Assembly (NCBI GenBank): GCA_001598975.1
Contig: BBXU01000073.1
Location: forward strand, 1-64,000
Direction of reading: 5' to 3'
DNA length: 64,000 nucleotides
DNA from: Parachlorella kessleri
Taxonomy: Eukaryota > Chlorophyta > Trebouxiophyceae > Chlorellales > Chlorellaceae
Shown here: in pieces, positions 1 to 14,600 of the stretch
Numbering within the stretch: position 1 is the first letter of the stretch
Layout of the letters: each line of letters begins with the position of its first letter
Position numbers and translations under genes: made by a program
The notes under the pieces: model-generated
What the model saw: the letters and a program-made list of their open reading frames with translations, nothing else
What the model was told of the DNA's origin: nothing
Databases searched by the model: none

Positions 1-49
1 TGGTGGTGGTGGTGGTGGTGGTGGTGTGTGTGTGTGGGGGGGGGGGGGG
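1..49. repeat. Low-complexity TGG/TG/poly-G tract
   Basis: The window opens with TGG trinucleotide repeats that pass into TG dinucleotides and then a run of G. On the minus strand this is a CCA/CA tract lying beyond the last visible exon of the coiled-coil gene, so it is probably intronic. Confidence 0.9.
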
Positions 50-97
50 CGCGGTACGGTGGAGGCAGGTGTTGTAAGCGCTTAGCTGCTAGCATAC

Positions 98-1011
98 CTT
101 GAGTGCAGCCTCAGTCCTTAGCAGTGACTGCTCCAGCTGTTCATGCTGGGACTTGGACAGCCTCAACAGCCTCCGTGTGTCCTGCAAATGTCAGTGTGTA
201 TGAGCAGGTTAAAGGAGAGCGGTGGAACAGCGCAGCTACCTTCCGTATTTATGCCCGTTCATGCCTCGCCATTTGCATGGCATGACCGTTCCTTCCACTA
301 CTGAGACCACACGGGACCACTGACCAGGTGATGACAGCAACAAGTACGCATAGAGGCGGCACAACTTCAAGCTAGGGCACCTGCAGCTCATTATCCCTGG
401 TGTGCAGGTCAGTTTGAAGTCTGCTGGCCGTTGCCTGCACTCCCTGTAGCTGCTGCCTTAGCTGGGCATTCTCCTGCTGCAGCCCTGCCACCCGGCTTTC
501 CACCTTGTTCTTGGACGCCAATCCTTGTTCCAGCTGTGCTTGCAGCCGGCGTTTGGCCTCAACATCACTCGCTGCCCGCTGCTGCTGTGGGCGCTGGCGT
601 TGCTGTGGGCGCAACTGCTGCTGCTGCTCCTGCCGGAGTGGCGAGGGTGGTGCTACCCCTCTCACCATTGCCTGCCTGCGTTGTGGCTGCCCCCCCCGCC
701 TCCCCCGCGCTGCGCCTCGGGAGGTTTGAATGTGACTCTCGCGCACTCAGGCAGCCCCTCTCCTGAACCACAAGGCGGCGGGTATTTTCCTGGGCTAGCT
801 TCGGCGACTGTGCCACCTTGGCAGGCGCACTGCCACTGCCTGTCACATCAAGGAAGGGCGCCCTTCGGCTGCTACCATCTTCGCTGGTGGTGCTGCTGCT
901 ATTGCTGCACAGATCGCTGCTTGTTTCAGAGCTGTCCTCCAAGCCAGCTACCGCCAGGAACTCCCTTACGGAGTTTAGCTTCACAGGGTTGTCATGCTCG
1001 TCCAGCAGCAT
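98..1011 (-). CDS. Coiled-coil protein, partial (runs off left edge)
   Basis: I do not recognise the family. One exon begins at 1011 after a CGTTGCAG acceptor and opens LLDEHDNPVKLNSVREFLAV, then a Ser-rich stretch. A second frame, down to 381, carries a Gln-rich segment and a clear heptad coiled coil (LQAQLEQGLASKNKVE...). The last visible exon, 181-98, continues the coiled coil in phase (DTRRLLRLSKSQHEQLEQ), with acceptor ATTTGCAG and donor GTATGC. The two frames of the long exon change over near a run of eight C at about 690-697. This is either a one-base difference in the homopolymer or a short intron I could not place. More exons may lie upstream, around 1095-1147 (VLLEKAGGRPM). The 3' end is outside the window. 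The coding call is good; the product is unknown. Confidence 0.5.
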
Positions 1012-1574
1012 CTGCAACGGTATAAGCATGCTGGCATACGGCCAGTTCTTCCAAACAGGGTGGCCATGCATGCTCATGCATGCTCATGCATGCTGGTGAT
1101 GAGATCATAGGCCTTCCACCCGCCTTCTCAAGCAGAACTTGCAGTGGGGGTACGGAACTGTGTGGTAGGGACATCCCGGGGGATTTGGCTCCCAAATTGC
1201 CTCCCCCTACTACACACGCTGTGAGGCAAGCATTGTAGCTCCCTCAGTTTCTAGACCTCCATGGCAGGGTGTGATTCAGCTCACCCCATCCTCGAAATGG
1301 TTCCCGCCATTGAAGGTTATTGGGTACACACCGTCGCCCTCGTGCTCTCGGCCAACTCTTTTCCTTCAGACTTTCCCATAGACTTTCCCATGGACTTTCC
1401 CTTCACATCAAAGCTACCAAAAACTTCGAATTGTCCCGTTTTCTGCTGCTGACTTTTTCGTGTAGTGTAGCCCGCTCCCTGTGGGCACGTCAGGATCTAG
1501 TCGCCTGATGGTGGTGAAGGACTGAACGCAAGAACGGACTTTGCTTAGGCTGAGGTTACATTAGGCTATTATAT
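1012..1574. promoter_or_regulatory. Region between divergent coiled-coil gene and CML21-like gene
   Basis: The stretch may hold a 5' exon of the minus-strand gene (about 1095-1147). The rest is the likely upstream region of the EF-hand gene starting at 1575. It contains three near-identical 12-bp units of the form GACTTTCCCATN at 1369-1404. No other gene is seen. Confidence 0.4.
1065..1094. repeat. Tandem 10-bp repeat, three units
   Basis: Three exact copies of CATGCATGCT in a row. Each unit is nearly self-complementary. It lies upstream of the recognised exon of the minus-strand coiled-coil gene. Confidence 0.9.
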
Positions 1575-3336
1575 ATGGGCAATTCGCTTCGTAAGAGTCG
1601 GGCCAAAGGAAGGGCCAAGGGACAAGCAGACTTGGCCACCCAAGCTCGAAATCCGTTGGAGGACAGGCTGACGGCCGTAATCAAGGTAATAATTATGGGC
1701 CCAGCTGTCCCAGTGCCGGCTATGGCTGGTGGAGGGGTGCGCTATTGAGCTGCCCAGGTGCAGTGTGCAGGAGAAAGCCAACGCAGCCAACGGCAAGCCA
1801 GTCAAGTTCAACAGGTCTGAGTTTACCCTGCTTGGATGTTCCATCAAACCTGGCCTCCGGTGCCAGTGAAGCTGGGCTGGCTCGCTGCGGTTGACATAGC
1901 AGCCTTTCTGTCTTCCAGGCTACTACTCAAGTTCCCGACGCTGTACACGGGCTTTGCCAAGTGCAAGGACGTGTTTGAGGAGCTGGATATTAACCAGGAT
2001 GGTGGCCTGCAGTTGCAAGAGCTGAGGCTGGGCTGCGCCAAGCTGGGTTTCGTGTGAGTAAACACAAGGAGCCATCCTCTGGTAGCTTGCTGACGCGTCA
2101 GCGAAGTGTTCTCCCTCGGGCTCTGGGATATGGGGTTGGATATGAGCTCATGTGTGCAGGTGGCCCTCCTCTTAAGGATTGACATGGCTTGCAAAATGTG
2201 GAAGGGCATCGAGGTTCTCCAGCTGGGGCCCTATATGAGTGCAGGCTAACGGATGAGGAGGTGGATCGCTTCTTTGCTGCAACCGACATCAACTGTAACG
2301 AATCCCTGGATGTGCGGGAGTTCATTGTGGTGTTGGCCATCATGCATTCATTGGAGGTTAGTATCTGTTGGACTTATCCAGCTGGCACCCATGTGGCGAG
2401 GGAGGCAGTTTCTACTGTTGTCCGTGGCAGGTCAGCCAGGTGGCCAATTGCAGCACTAAGTCGAGCAGCATTGTGCATCGATGGAAAACCCTTGCCTGAT
2501 AATTTATTTTTGGTTGCAGGGCGTGGGTAACAGGGACTCAGTGGACCCAGACATAGAAAAGACCTTCAAGACAGTAAGCGCTGTTAATGGCAGCACCGTA
2601 GGCTATATGGCAGAAACCGCTTGATGGCTAGCCATGGCTTGTCTGAGGAGATGGGCTGGCAGCGCCCAGGACCTCTATTGACCAGCAGCTGCGCTATTTG
2701 CAGGCAGAGGAAGCCTTCCTGTGTTTTGACAGCTCGAAAGATGGCTACATCGATAAGGTACGTGGCAATGCTGGCAACAATGACAGCAACCAGACAGCGG
2801 GGAGACTGTTTGGTGTCCCCGCATACAATGAAGCTGCGCTGGCTCAAGGCCTTCTTGGGATGCTGCGACTAAAATGCAGTGCTAGGGGCTGAGGGTGCGC
2901 TGGTGGTTCCCCGCAGGAGGAGTTGCTGAAACTTTTGCAGGAGGGCAGCACCGCGGATAAATCCCGTAGTGGGGAGCCCAGCACCATGCAGTCCGTCATC
3001 GCGCAGCGCTTTGATGAGCTAGATACTGATGGCGACGGTGCGTGCTGGGGTTCATCTTGGTGGGCACAGGAGGGGTGACTAGACGGATGGGGGGTGGCTA
3101 GGAATGGCGACAAGAACTGGCAGTGCGAATGTCGACCAGAGGAGAGCGCTACATGTGGGCATGCACGCTTTGTGAGCTGTGCTGGGGAGTGGCGGCCTGC
3201 GATGCTTTTAACCTCGATGCACACCTTGTCTCCCGTGCCAACTGCTGCAGGGCGCATCAGCTTGGTAGAGTTTCTCTTCTGCTTGAGCAATTGGGTGATC
3301 GATGCGGAGGATGACGAGGGCATTCTTGCTCCTTGA
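1575..3336 (+). CDS. EF-hand calcium-binding protein, CML21-like, N-myristoylation signal
   Basis: Eight exons (1575-1685, 1771-1814, 1919-2053, 2245-2356, 2520-2573, 2704-2757, 2917-3037, 3251-3336) join in phase into 238 residues. The start MGNSLRKS is a classic N-myristoylation signal, so the protein is probably membrane-attached. Four EF-hand loops are visible: DINQDGGLQLQE, DINCNESLDVRE, DSSKDGYIDKEE and DTDGDGRISLVE. Loop 2 departs from the usual glycine at position 6 and may bind Ca2+ weakly. Length, spacing and the segment LLLKFPTLYTGFAKCK before loop 1 fit plant calmodulin-like protein CML21. The expected role is a Ca2+ sensor; the target is unknown. Every intron has a GT donor and AG acceptor. 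The start ATG is the first in the exon, and the acylation signal supports it. Confidence 0.88.
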
Positions 3337-3823
3337 GTGCCGCTTAGTGTGTTGCTCAGCGATGGTCGTGCGCCTACATCCTAGACGCTCCTCTTCGGAA
3401 ACCTTTGTCAGCACAGGTATATACAACAAGCGTTGGACTGGCAGCAGTGGGCCACCTTCACATACTGCCCGCAAGGGCGGGTCTTGCACCACAAGATAGT
3501 GGAGAGGGCTGGCTATACAACGGTAGCGTCCTGTACGATTCTCTAAACTTCTTTCTACTTTCATTTCTTGGTTCAAGTTCTTTCAGCGAGGTAGGAAACT
3601 GGACTTCATGCGACACGCTCCTACCTGTGTGCAGCTCAACCTCAGTTTTGATAGCCTTGTCTCAAGTGTGATGTGACATATAGTTGTGAACAACTTCTTG
3701 AAACATCTTCATGGTCAGTGTGAATTTGTACCCTAGCTACGAGTGCATGCGAGTGGTGTTTATGACGGTGCGGCTATCCTATGAAACAGCCCGCCTTTCA
3801 ACTCCATGGGTATTAGCTGTTAG

Positions 3824-3828
3824 TGTAA
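3824..3828 (+). terminator. Possible TGTAA polyadenylation signal
   Basis: TGTAA is the common polyadenylation signal of green algae. This one lies about 490 bases after the stop of the CML21-like gene. It is a five-base match, so chance is possible. Confidence 0.3.
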
Positions 3829-4014
3829 TAGCGCCTGCCTTGCGTAGGTATAACTTGAGCCCATAACATACTGTCACATTGTATTGTTGCTGCAGTGAGG
3901 AAGTGGGGTTGTTTAAATGCCACGACGGTACAATGCATCTTATTCATCAAGCAGTGAGAGCATCAATAAGCACAATGAACTGCCGAAACAGGCGGCAATC
4001 CAGCATACGCAGCA

Positions 4015-4095
4015 CATAACAGGACCTCCAACTGCATCCCACCGCTGTCAGTACAATTCCTAACTCTTCCCTCTCTTTGGACTGCCTGCCGCCAT
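4015..4095 (+). repeat. Dispersed 120-bp repeat, divergent partial copy
   Basis: The sequence around CTGCATCCCACCGCTGTCAG and the end ACTGCCTGCCGCCATGA follow the consensus seen best at 20347-20476 and 21244-21374. Only the 3' two thirds can be recognised. Confidence 0.5.
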
Positions 4096-4629
4096 GAACA
4101 AGTACCTACGCTACAGAGCTTTGTAGGTTATCTCTAGCAATGTGCAAAATAGCGAGCATACTCCTGGTCGATAAATATCACAGCATGAAAACATAGCTTC
4201 AGAAAAACAAGCACAGCAGGTCCAAAGGTCATACAAAACATGTTTACTAGTCCAATTTGACATCAAACCCGCCTCCCAGCAAAGCTGCGGCCAGCCCCAC
4301 AGGGTCACCTACAATCCAGGCTGCACTTGATATGTACCAACTCTCCAAATACAACGGCAACGCTCACGCAGCAAATCGGAACACTACATGAAATGGTTCC
4401 ATTGCTTCTACAACCGGCCCATGCAGCACCAACAGGACAGCACACGCTGCTGCGGAACCAAGTACTCAAAACCATGTCAGTGCATATACAAGCATGCATA
4501 CTTTTGCGTGCGCTAGTCAGCAGATACAGACACCTGAGTTGCATTTACCCACATCACACCGCCCTTGCAAAGCGCACTGCTAGCCACCCTCAATAAAGCT
4601 GAGTGCATACAGGTCCCATTTGCGCCTCC

Positions 4630-7967
<3,338 letters not shown>

Positions 7968-8601
7968 TGGACACAGACACGCAAACGACTAGCAGGGCCT
8001 TCACACCATGGCATGGTCACACATGAGTGGTTTTAGTTTCAGGGGAAACTTTGCTCGGCTAGTCTGCTGCAGCTCCTAGGGGGGACTGTATGGGGAGGTC
8101 GCACTGTTCAAGGAGGTTCATCTGCCGCAGATACAAGCCAAGTAGGTAGACAAAACGTAGAAAACATATGCGCTGTGGCGACTGACCAAGGCAAGCCTGT
8201 GGACAGCATCAGTGATCCAGATCTGTATTGCTGGGTCCTTGTCAGCTGGCAGCTACCGTTCTATGTGACCGACACATACAACCCTTTCATGGCGAGGCAG
8301 CTTTATTGGTGCACTAGCACTTTAGGAGACATACAGCCTGACAGGCCTGGACAAATCTCAGTAGTGGACCACCCTTCTGCAGGGGAAGCCTCACGTGAGG
8401 CTTCCCCTATGTTGAGGCTCTCTGCCTGGTGCCCCTTGCAAGCAAATCCTATGCGCTACAGTAAGTGGGGTCAAAGTTAGCCTGAGACTGCCCAATGTAC
8501 AGTTGCCCACTAGGTGGTAAGGTACTGTATGCCCAGCAATGGCTGCAACAGGAAGAGTCTGGCCTAGCCGATGCCAGCCAGTCGGCAGGAACAGGGTAAG
8601 C
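7968..8601. other. Upstream region of WDR13 / 3' flank of C18orf63-like gene
   Basis: Both neighbours are on the minus strand, so this stretch holds the WDR13 promoter and the 3' end of the next gene. The standout element is the long palindrome at 8381-8408. A 101-codon plus-strand open frame at 8175-8480 has no family resemblance or splice support and was not called. Confidence 0.5.
8381..8408. promoter_or_regulatory. 28-bp perfect palindrome centred on CACGTG
   Basis: The half site AGGGGAAGCCTCAC is followed directly by its exact reverse complement with no spacer. The centre, 8392-8397, is CACGTG, the G-box/E-box core bound by plant bZIP and bHLH dimers. It lies 414 bases upstream of the WDR13 start and about 195 bases beyond the stop of the C18orf63-like gene. 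It could be a regulatory site for the first or an RNA hairpin for the second. Confidence 0.6.
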
Positions 8602-11371
8602 TCAGGCCTCGGCGGTTTGGAGGTGTTGCCTGACCCGCTCCTCCAAGTCAGCCTTCTTGCCACCCACCTGCACTTTGAAGCACACACGAGCTTGTGGGTG
8701 TGTAATGCCTCCCAATACTAGGCTCTACCGCGCTGCAGATAGTCAGACGCACACGACAGCCTGCCATACAGGCGCTCTCACCGGCTTCTTAACGCTCTTG
8801 AGGTATGCCTTCATCTGGTCCATGGTAAGGGCAGAGAGCTTGCCAGCCGCATGGGAGCTGAGCACCTTCTTGACCACTTCCTCCAGCGGCATTGCTGGGG
8901 CCTTGGGCTTGGCCGGCTTGGGAGCCGCGGCTGGTGCCGCTGCTGCTGCTGTACCAGGCTGGACAGGTTCGCTTGGCGCCACCGAGTTAGTCGCTGCTAT
9001 TGCAGCTGGCCCTGCTGCTGCTGCTGCGGTACTAGGCCTTGCTCCTCCTGCCGCTGCTGGCTTGACGGCCTTGGGTGCCCTTGGCTTGGCAGGAGCTGCA
9101 GTGCCGGCAGGACGTTTCTGCCCTGCTGTCTTGAGGGGCTTTGTGGGGGCCCCACCAGGGATAACGGAGGTCTTAAATGATGGCACAAGCGCTGGGCCAC
9201 CCGGCAATGCTGGTTTGCAGGTTGGTATGGGCTTGGGTGCTGCAGGAGGAGCTGCAGCTGCTTTTTTGGCTGCTGCCTGGACAACAGCAGCGGCTTCCTC
9301 CTCCTCAATCTTCTTCAGAAAGCTTGCAAGCTTGGGTCCTGCAAGAGAATGAAAATCCAAGCGAAGGAGTGAGTGGCCACAGTTTGTGACAAGCTGGTGG
9401 TGCTAACTGCTAGCCTTGCGCTGTGCTGCTGAGGGGAGGTGGTGTGGCCAGCTCACAATCACCGACAAGAGTGAGTCACGGCACTCGCCTGCTTGGGCAT
9501 GGTGCTTCTTAGGCCGGGCTGCTGTAGTCCCTTGTACATGGCTAGCGCTGCCGCATGTGCTGGTAAAGCTGGCTAGATCAATGTCTGGACCCAAAGCGAG
9601 AGCAGGCGTGGCCGCCTGCCGCTGCATCTCCTTGGCCGACTGGAAGACTGGTGCAGGTGGCTCTGGTTGCTGTCGTGCCTGGTGTGTTGCTGGTAGCCCT
9701 TCTGGGTGCCAGACCCTGGCACTCGAAAGCTTGAGGTTGCTGCTGCCCCAGAACTTGAAGCTGGCATTGGCCAGGTCATCTGCGCTGGCATGACTCAAGG
9801 TGCTGAGCTTTGACAGCAACAACATGCCAGCCTGTCCGCGATTGTTTGCCGCCTCCCGCATCTACACCCTTATATACCTGCAAGACCCCTGCAGGCGCTC
9901 CATGTTGCATCTCGCTCGCAGCTCACCTCGCAACCGTGCCAGGAGCGACTGGACTGGACTGCTGTCCAAGCGGCTATGAACCGGGTCGAGGCCGCTTTGG
10001 GACAGCACGCAGCAGGGAGGGTAGGGAAAAACAGGAGCATCCTGGTCCTCCTCAAAGCAGACGTTGACCAGGTAAGGCACAAGCGCTGGCAGTTGAAAGC
10101 CATAGCTGGCCCACAGCGGCCGCAAGCGCTCCAAGGTTGCCGCATCTGCTGGGCATGCTCCACACATGAGCCCATCCCTGCACACACGCAACCCTGGCGC
10201 GAGCTTCATACACTGTGCCACATCCCCTGGTACCCCTGGTCGGCGAAGCGCAATTGCAGCGCATTTGCAACCCTGCCAAGGTGTCATGCACACTTTGTGA
10301 AGCAGCGCTTTGTCGCGACCAGCCCATCCCATGCTGGTCAAACCCCAGCCCATCCCAGTACTGAGGGCACCTGAAGTGTGGCAGCACTGTGCAGCGTCCC
10401 TGCAGGTATGAGCCCAGGCGGGTGAGGTCGCCATCAATGATATCACGCACAGCAGTGTGCCGGAACTTGACCACCTCTGCAGGCACAGAGAATTGGCAGG
10501 GAGGGTCCTGGGCCATGCTAGCATGTGTCGATGTGGATGCTGCTCTCCGCGCGATAGCATGTGGCTATTTGTGGAGCTTTCTTCAGCAGCAGCCAAAATC
10601 GATGCACACGATAACCGTCGTATTGCACCAGTAAAGTAGGCATGCATTTTGCAAACCAGTGGCAGCAACCAGTAGCACGCTTGTGCTGCAGACTTGCCTG
10701 CTTTGACCAGCAGCATAATGGTGTCTGGCTGCTGTGCATGCGCCCGTATCTGCAGTGATTCCAGTTCTTGCAGCGTGCCGTCCGCCAGGTCTATGAGGTT
10801 GCCACCAAGCAAGTGATTCGTGTTGAGCTGCACCCAGCCACGGTGCTGCAGCGTAGCAAGTGCAACCTTGCTGCACAGCTCGTCCGCCTCTTGCTGGGTC
10901 GCGGACTGGGTGATGATGTTTGTTTTCACATCCTTGACCGTCACACCCAGCTCCTTCTGCTTGGAGTGCAGCAGCTTGAAGACCTTGGCCACCACTGTCT
11001 GCAAGGTGTGCAAGCCAACCATCGCCGCAGCATATGATGCTACGTAGTGTATACATGGGTGTTATGGCTTTTCAAAATGTCTGAGAGGCTGGACATCAAC
11101 CCAGGGACTATATCACCTTGGCACAGGCCACATGGATGGTGTCTGAGCCGGCTATCCAGCTAACAAATGGAAGCTCGCTGGAGGCCAGGCTTGTGAGCTG
11201 CTGCAGCAGAGCGTTCAGGTGACCGAAATGGCTGGGCAGCGGCCGTGGCATGCAGCATTCTGCTGTGGCATGGTTGTCCTGCAGGATTGAAGGGAACTGC
11301 ACAGGCAGTTGAATCCGTACAACTTGTCCCAGCGGCAGGCTGCTCCTTAAGAAAAGAGCCAGGCTAGCCAT
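8602..11371 (-). CDS. C18orf63/DUF4708-like protein with C-terminal SAP domain
   Basis: Seven exons (11371-11117, 10998-10698, 10476-10371, 10177-9878, 9802-9480, 9338-8782, 8667-8602) join in phase to 635 residues. Residues 1-320 resemble the animal C18orf63 (DUF4708) domain: LPLGQVVRIQLPVQFPS at the start, then EVVKFRHTAVRD, CTVLPHF, LRPLWASYGFQLP and FPYPPCCVLSQSGLDPVHS. A disordered middle follows, then an Ala/Pro/Lys-rich stretch. The C-terminus (SALTMDQMKAYLKSVKK, then GGKKADLEERVRQHL) fits a SAP DNA-binding motif, which suggests a nuclear, nucleic-acid-bound protein. Intron 10697-10477 has a GC donor. The join 9878/9802 (donor GTATAT, 75-nt intron) is the least certain: without it the first part stops at 9862 with an ATG immediately after, which would make two genes. 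Confidence 0.65.
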
Positions 11372-11612
11372 CCTTTCCTGAGCTGGCTAGCCAGCACTGC
11401 GCTGGTTGCATGGCAAGCTAGAACCTGAAATGTTGGTGAAAGTCTGGCGGGAAATGAGAAACAGCTGAAATCCTTCAGTTTTCAGGAACTGACTGCACGA
11501 GTATTGGCTAAGCGTGACCCGAGCCACTGCTGTTCTGAGGTTCGAAGCTAAGAAGCCGTGGCAGCAGTTGCAGTATTGACAACCGCTCCCAGCACCCAGG
11601 AGTGTGGCTGCC
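11372..11612. promoter_or_regulatory. Shared divergent promoter, C18orf63-SAP gene and HFM1
   Basis: Only 241 bases separate the start codons of two head-to-head genes, so the promoters must overlap. I see no clear TATA box or repeated element. Confidence 0.6.
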
Positions 11613-14600
11613 ATGGCTCAGGCCTGGCAGCTCCATGGAGGCGTGGATGCAGAAACAGGCCTGTCCAGCATGGGCTGGGGCCAGCCAGGTCAGGCACCCA
11701 GTGAGGAGGCAGAGTATGGCAGGTTGCGGTCGGTGGAGGACCTGCCGCAGGCTTTCCGCCCTGTGTTCAGCGGAGGCTTCAAGTGAGTACCTCCTGGCCT
11801 GCTTGCTGCGATTTATTGCCAGCTCCTTGCAGGGTGTGTATGCCTGCCCTAAGCACACGCTACCTGCTGCTGCCTCAGATACTTCAATGCCATCCAGTCT
11901 GAATGCTTTCGGGAGGTTGCTGAGGCACCCATCAACTTTGTCTTGGCAGCACCGACAGGTTAACCGGCTATCTTGCCATAATGCATTACAGATAGCCTCC
12001 CTAGTTCATGCATGCCCTCGGTGAGACAAATTTCACAGGGGCCACCATGCCTGGGCTGTCGTGTCACCAGGGCAGCCACCTTTCAAGTGCTCCTCTTACA
12101 TGCGCTGTAGGTTCTGGCAAAACTGTTATCTTGGAACTGGCAATCCTGCAGCTGCTGTCACGCAACATTGATGCTGCAGGGAGCTATGCACACCAGCCAG
12201 GTAGGAAGGATTCATAACCTGTAGCGGTCTTTGTATGTGGTGGTAACGTTGTATACGCTTCTGTATGCATGGGGTAGTGAATTCTTGTACAAAACATTGT
12301 CCAGAAATAGCATGTGATCAGGGTTGACTGAATGACAGACGGATCAATAGCTTGTCATCTTGGCTGCAGGCTGCCTCAAAGCGGTGTACCTTGCGCCCGC
12401 ACGCGCTCTGGTGCAAGAGAAGACGCGCGACTGGACGGAGCGGTTTGGCAAGGCCCTGGGTGTCACTGTGAATGAGGTTACAGGTCCGCACTGCGGGCAC
12501 CTAGCTGCTGCGGTCACTTAGTGTCACTCTGTGGGCAGATGGGATATGGATGCTGGGGCCCCCACCCTCCATCCTTAGTCACACGCCTGGTTGTTAATGC
12601 TTGCTGCAGGTGACACCGACATCCATGACTTGGATGGCCTGGACACCACCGACATCATCTGCACGACGCCTGAGAAGTTTGGTATGTAGCTCGGACTTGA
12701 GCCATGCATGTCATCTGCAGTTACAGTGGGTCTGTTGGCATGGCTGAGGGTCACCAAACAACTTGTGTTCCTTCTGCAGATGCTATGACAAGGAGACATC
12801 GCTCTGGGGGCATGCGCTTCTTCAATGAGGTGCGTTGCAAATTTAGCCACCGTGCATGGCTTGAGTGTTAAACCCACTGAGCAGTGCGACGTGGGTCTTG
12901 TGCTGCCAGGTACACATTTGCAGTCCCCTGTCACTGCAGATTGCACTGGTGATGATTGACGAGGTGCACCTGTTAGCCGAAAAGCGGGGCAGCTCGCTTG
13001 AGGCGGGCGTGGTCTCGCGCATCAAGATGGTCAGCCAGCTGCGCGAGATGCGGGAGGTGCGTATAGGAGTTGCAGTACAAATCCCTGCTCCACCTCGCTT
13101 GTGCTTAAGCGGATCAGCTGGCCTGCTGCGGCTGTGCCAATTGCACGCCCTGCTAGGGCCTGCACTTGATTATGGGAAGGGAGAAGTGTACTAAGGTCCA
13201 TGCCTTGCTGGGTGGCTTGTGCAGCAACCCATTGCCAAGGTTCGCTTTGTGGCTGTCAGCGCAACTATCCCCAACATCCGAGACATTGCAGCCTGGCTAA
13301 ATGTCCCATCTGACGGCATCAAGCAGTTTGGTGAGCACCTCTCCCAGGTGGATCCCTTTGTCTGTAGTCTCTAGGGGGCCCTGCTGGTGAGGCGGTGCGA
13401 CTGCCTGTGAAGGCGCAGGCTGCCTTTTTTGCATGCAGCAAGCTTGGTTCTCTACAAGCAAGGAGGCAGCAGGGTCGTTGGCTTCTGATGAAGGGTGATG
13501 AAGTTCCTGGGCACTGCAGGTGAGGAGATGCGACCCGTGAAGCTACGCACAGTGGTACGCGGCTACAATCCCACCAAAACCGACTTCTTGTTTGAGCGTC
13601 GTCTGAGTGACCACATCACTGGCGTGGTGGCTGAGTTCAGCAAGGGCCGCCCCACTCTGGTGTTCTGCAGGTATGGCAGTTGCATCCATTGCCATCCTTC
13701 CCATGCGCCATGACATGCCCTCAGCTACTTCTGCACCTTCCTTTTTCCCATCAACACCCACACGCTCTGTACCGCTGGCGTTCCTTCCACTTACGTCTAC
13801 CCTAAGGGCTGCCTACCTTGAGCTGCGGCAATGCGCATGGTATGCAGTTCAAGGAAGGGCAGCAGCGACACCGCACAGCAAATGGCCAAGGAGGCGGTGC
13901 AGCAGGCTACCGGCGGGCGACCCAGCATCTACATCCGCGACGTCGCCCATCACCAGCGGCTGCTGCAGGTTGGTGACCTGGGAGATTATCCTGCATGGGA
14001 TGTGGCCCACTAGCATGGACCTGCAGGGGCATATCCTACAGGGAGCAGCCCACACAGCATCGAGAAGAAGTGTGAAGAAGAAGTGTCCCAGGCATATAGT
14101 CCTAGCTGTTAAATGCCCTGTGACCATGCCCACACTGACTGGCTGCAGGCCAGCGCTGATCTCAAGAACAGCCAGCTGAAGGAGTGCATCAAGTCAGGTG
14201 TGGCATTCCACCATGCCGCTTTAGACCCAGCAGAGCGAGCAGCAGTGGAGAGGCTCTTCCTCAACCTGGACATCTTGGTGAGGCTTGCCGAGGTTCTCCT
14301 TGGATAGGCGAGCTATCCGCCATGAGAAGGTTGACAGACTCAAACCATATGGCATGTCTTCATTTAGCAGTTGTTTGGGTGGTCCACACCTTCAAACTTC
14401 CCATACACTGACTGACTGCGGGTGTGCGCCAGGCACTGAATCTGTTTTTCTGCCCCTCCCGTCTTTTTCGCCGCAGGTGCTGTGCACCACCTCAACCCTG
14501 GCCATGGGCGTGAACTTGCCAGCTCACCTTGTGGTCATCAAAGGGACCCGGCGCTACATCGGCGCTGAGGCGGAGGATGCATCTGGCTACCAGGAGTATG

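Larger units (their letters stand above)
3337..4629. other. Convergent intergenic region
   Basis: The 3' flanks of the CML21-like gene (+) and WDR13 (-) meet here. The stretch is AT-richer than the genes. It contains one divergent copy of the dispersed 120-bp repeat and no convincing exon. Confidence 0.6.

Noticed and set aside
8175..8480. 101-codon plus-strand open frame between WDR13 and the C18orf63-like gene
   Set aside because: No family resemblance, no splice support, and it lies in the 5'/3' flanks of two minus-strand genes and covers the palindrome.
8657..9352. 231-codon plus-strand frame rich in Ala and Gly
   Set aside because: It is the antisense shadow of the Ala/Pro/Lys-rich exon of the C18orf63-SAP gene.
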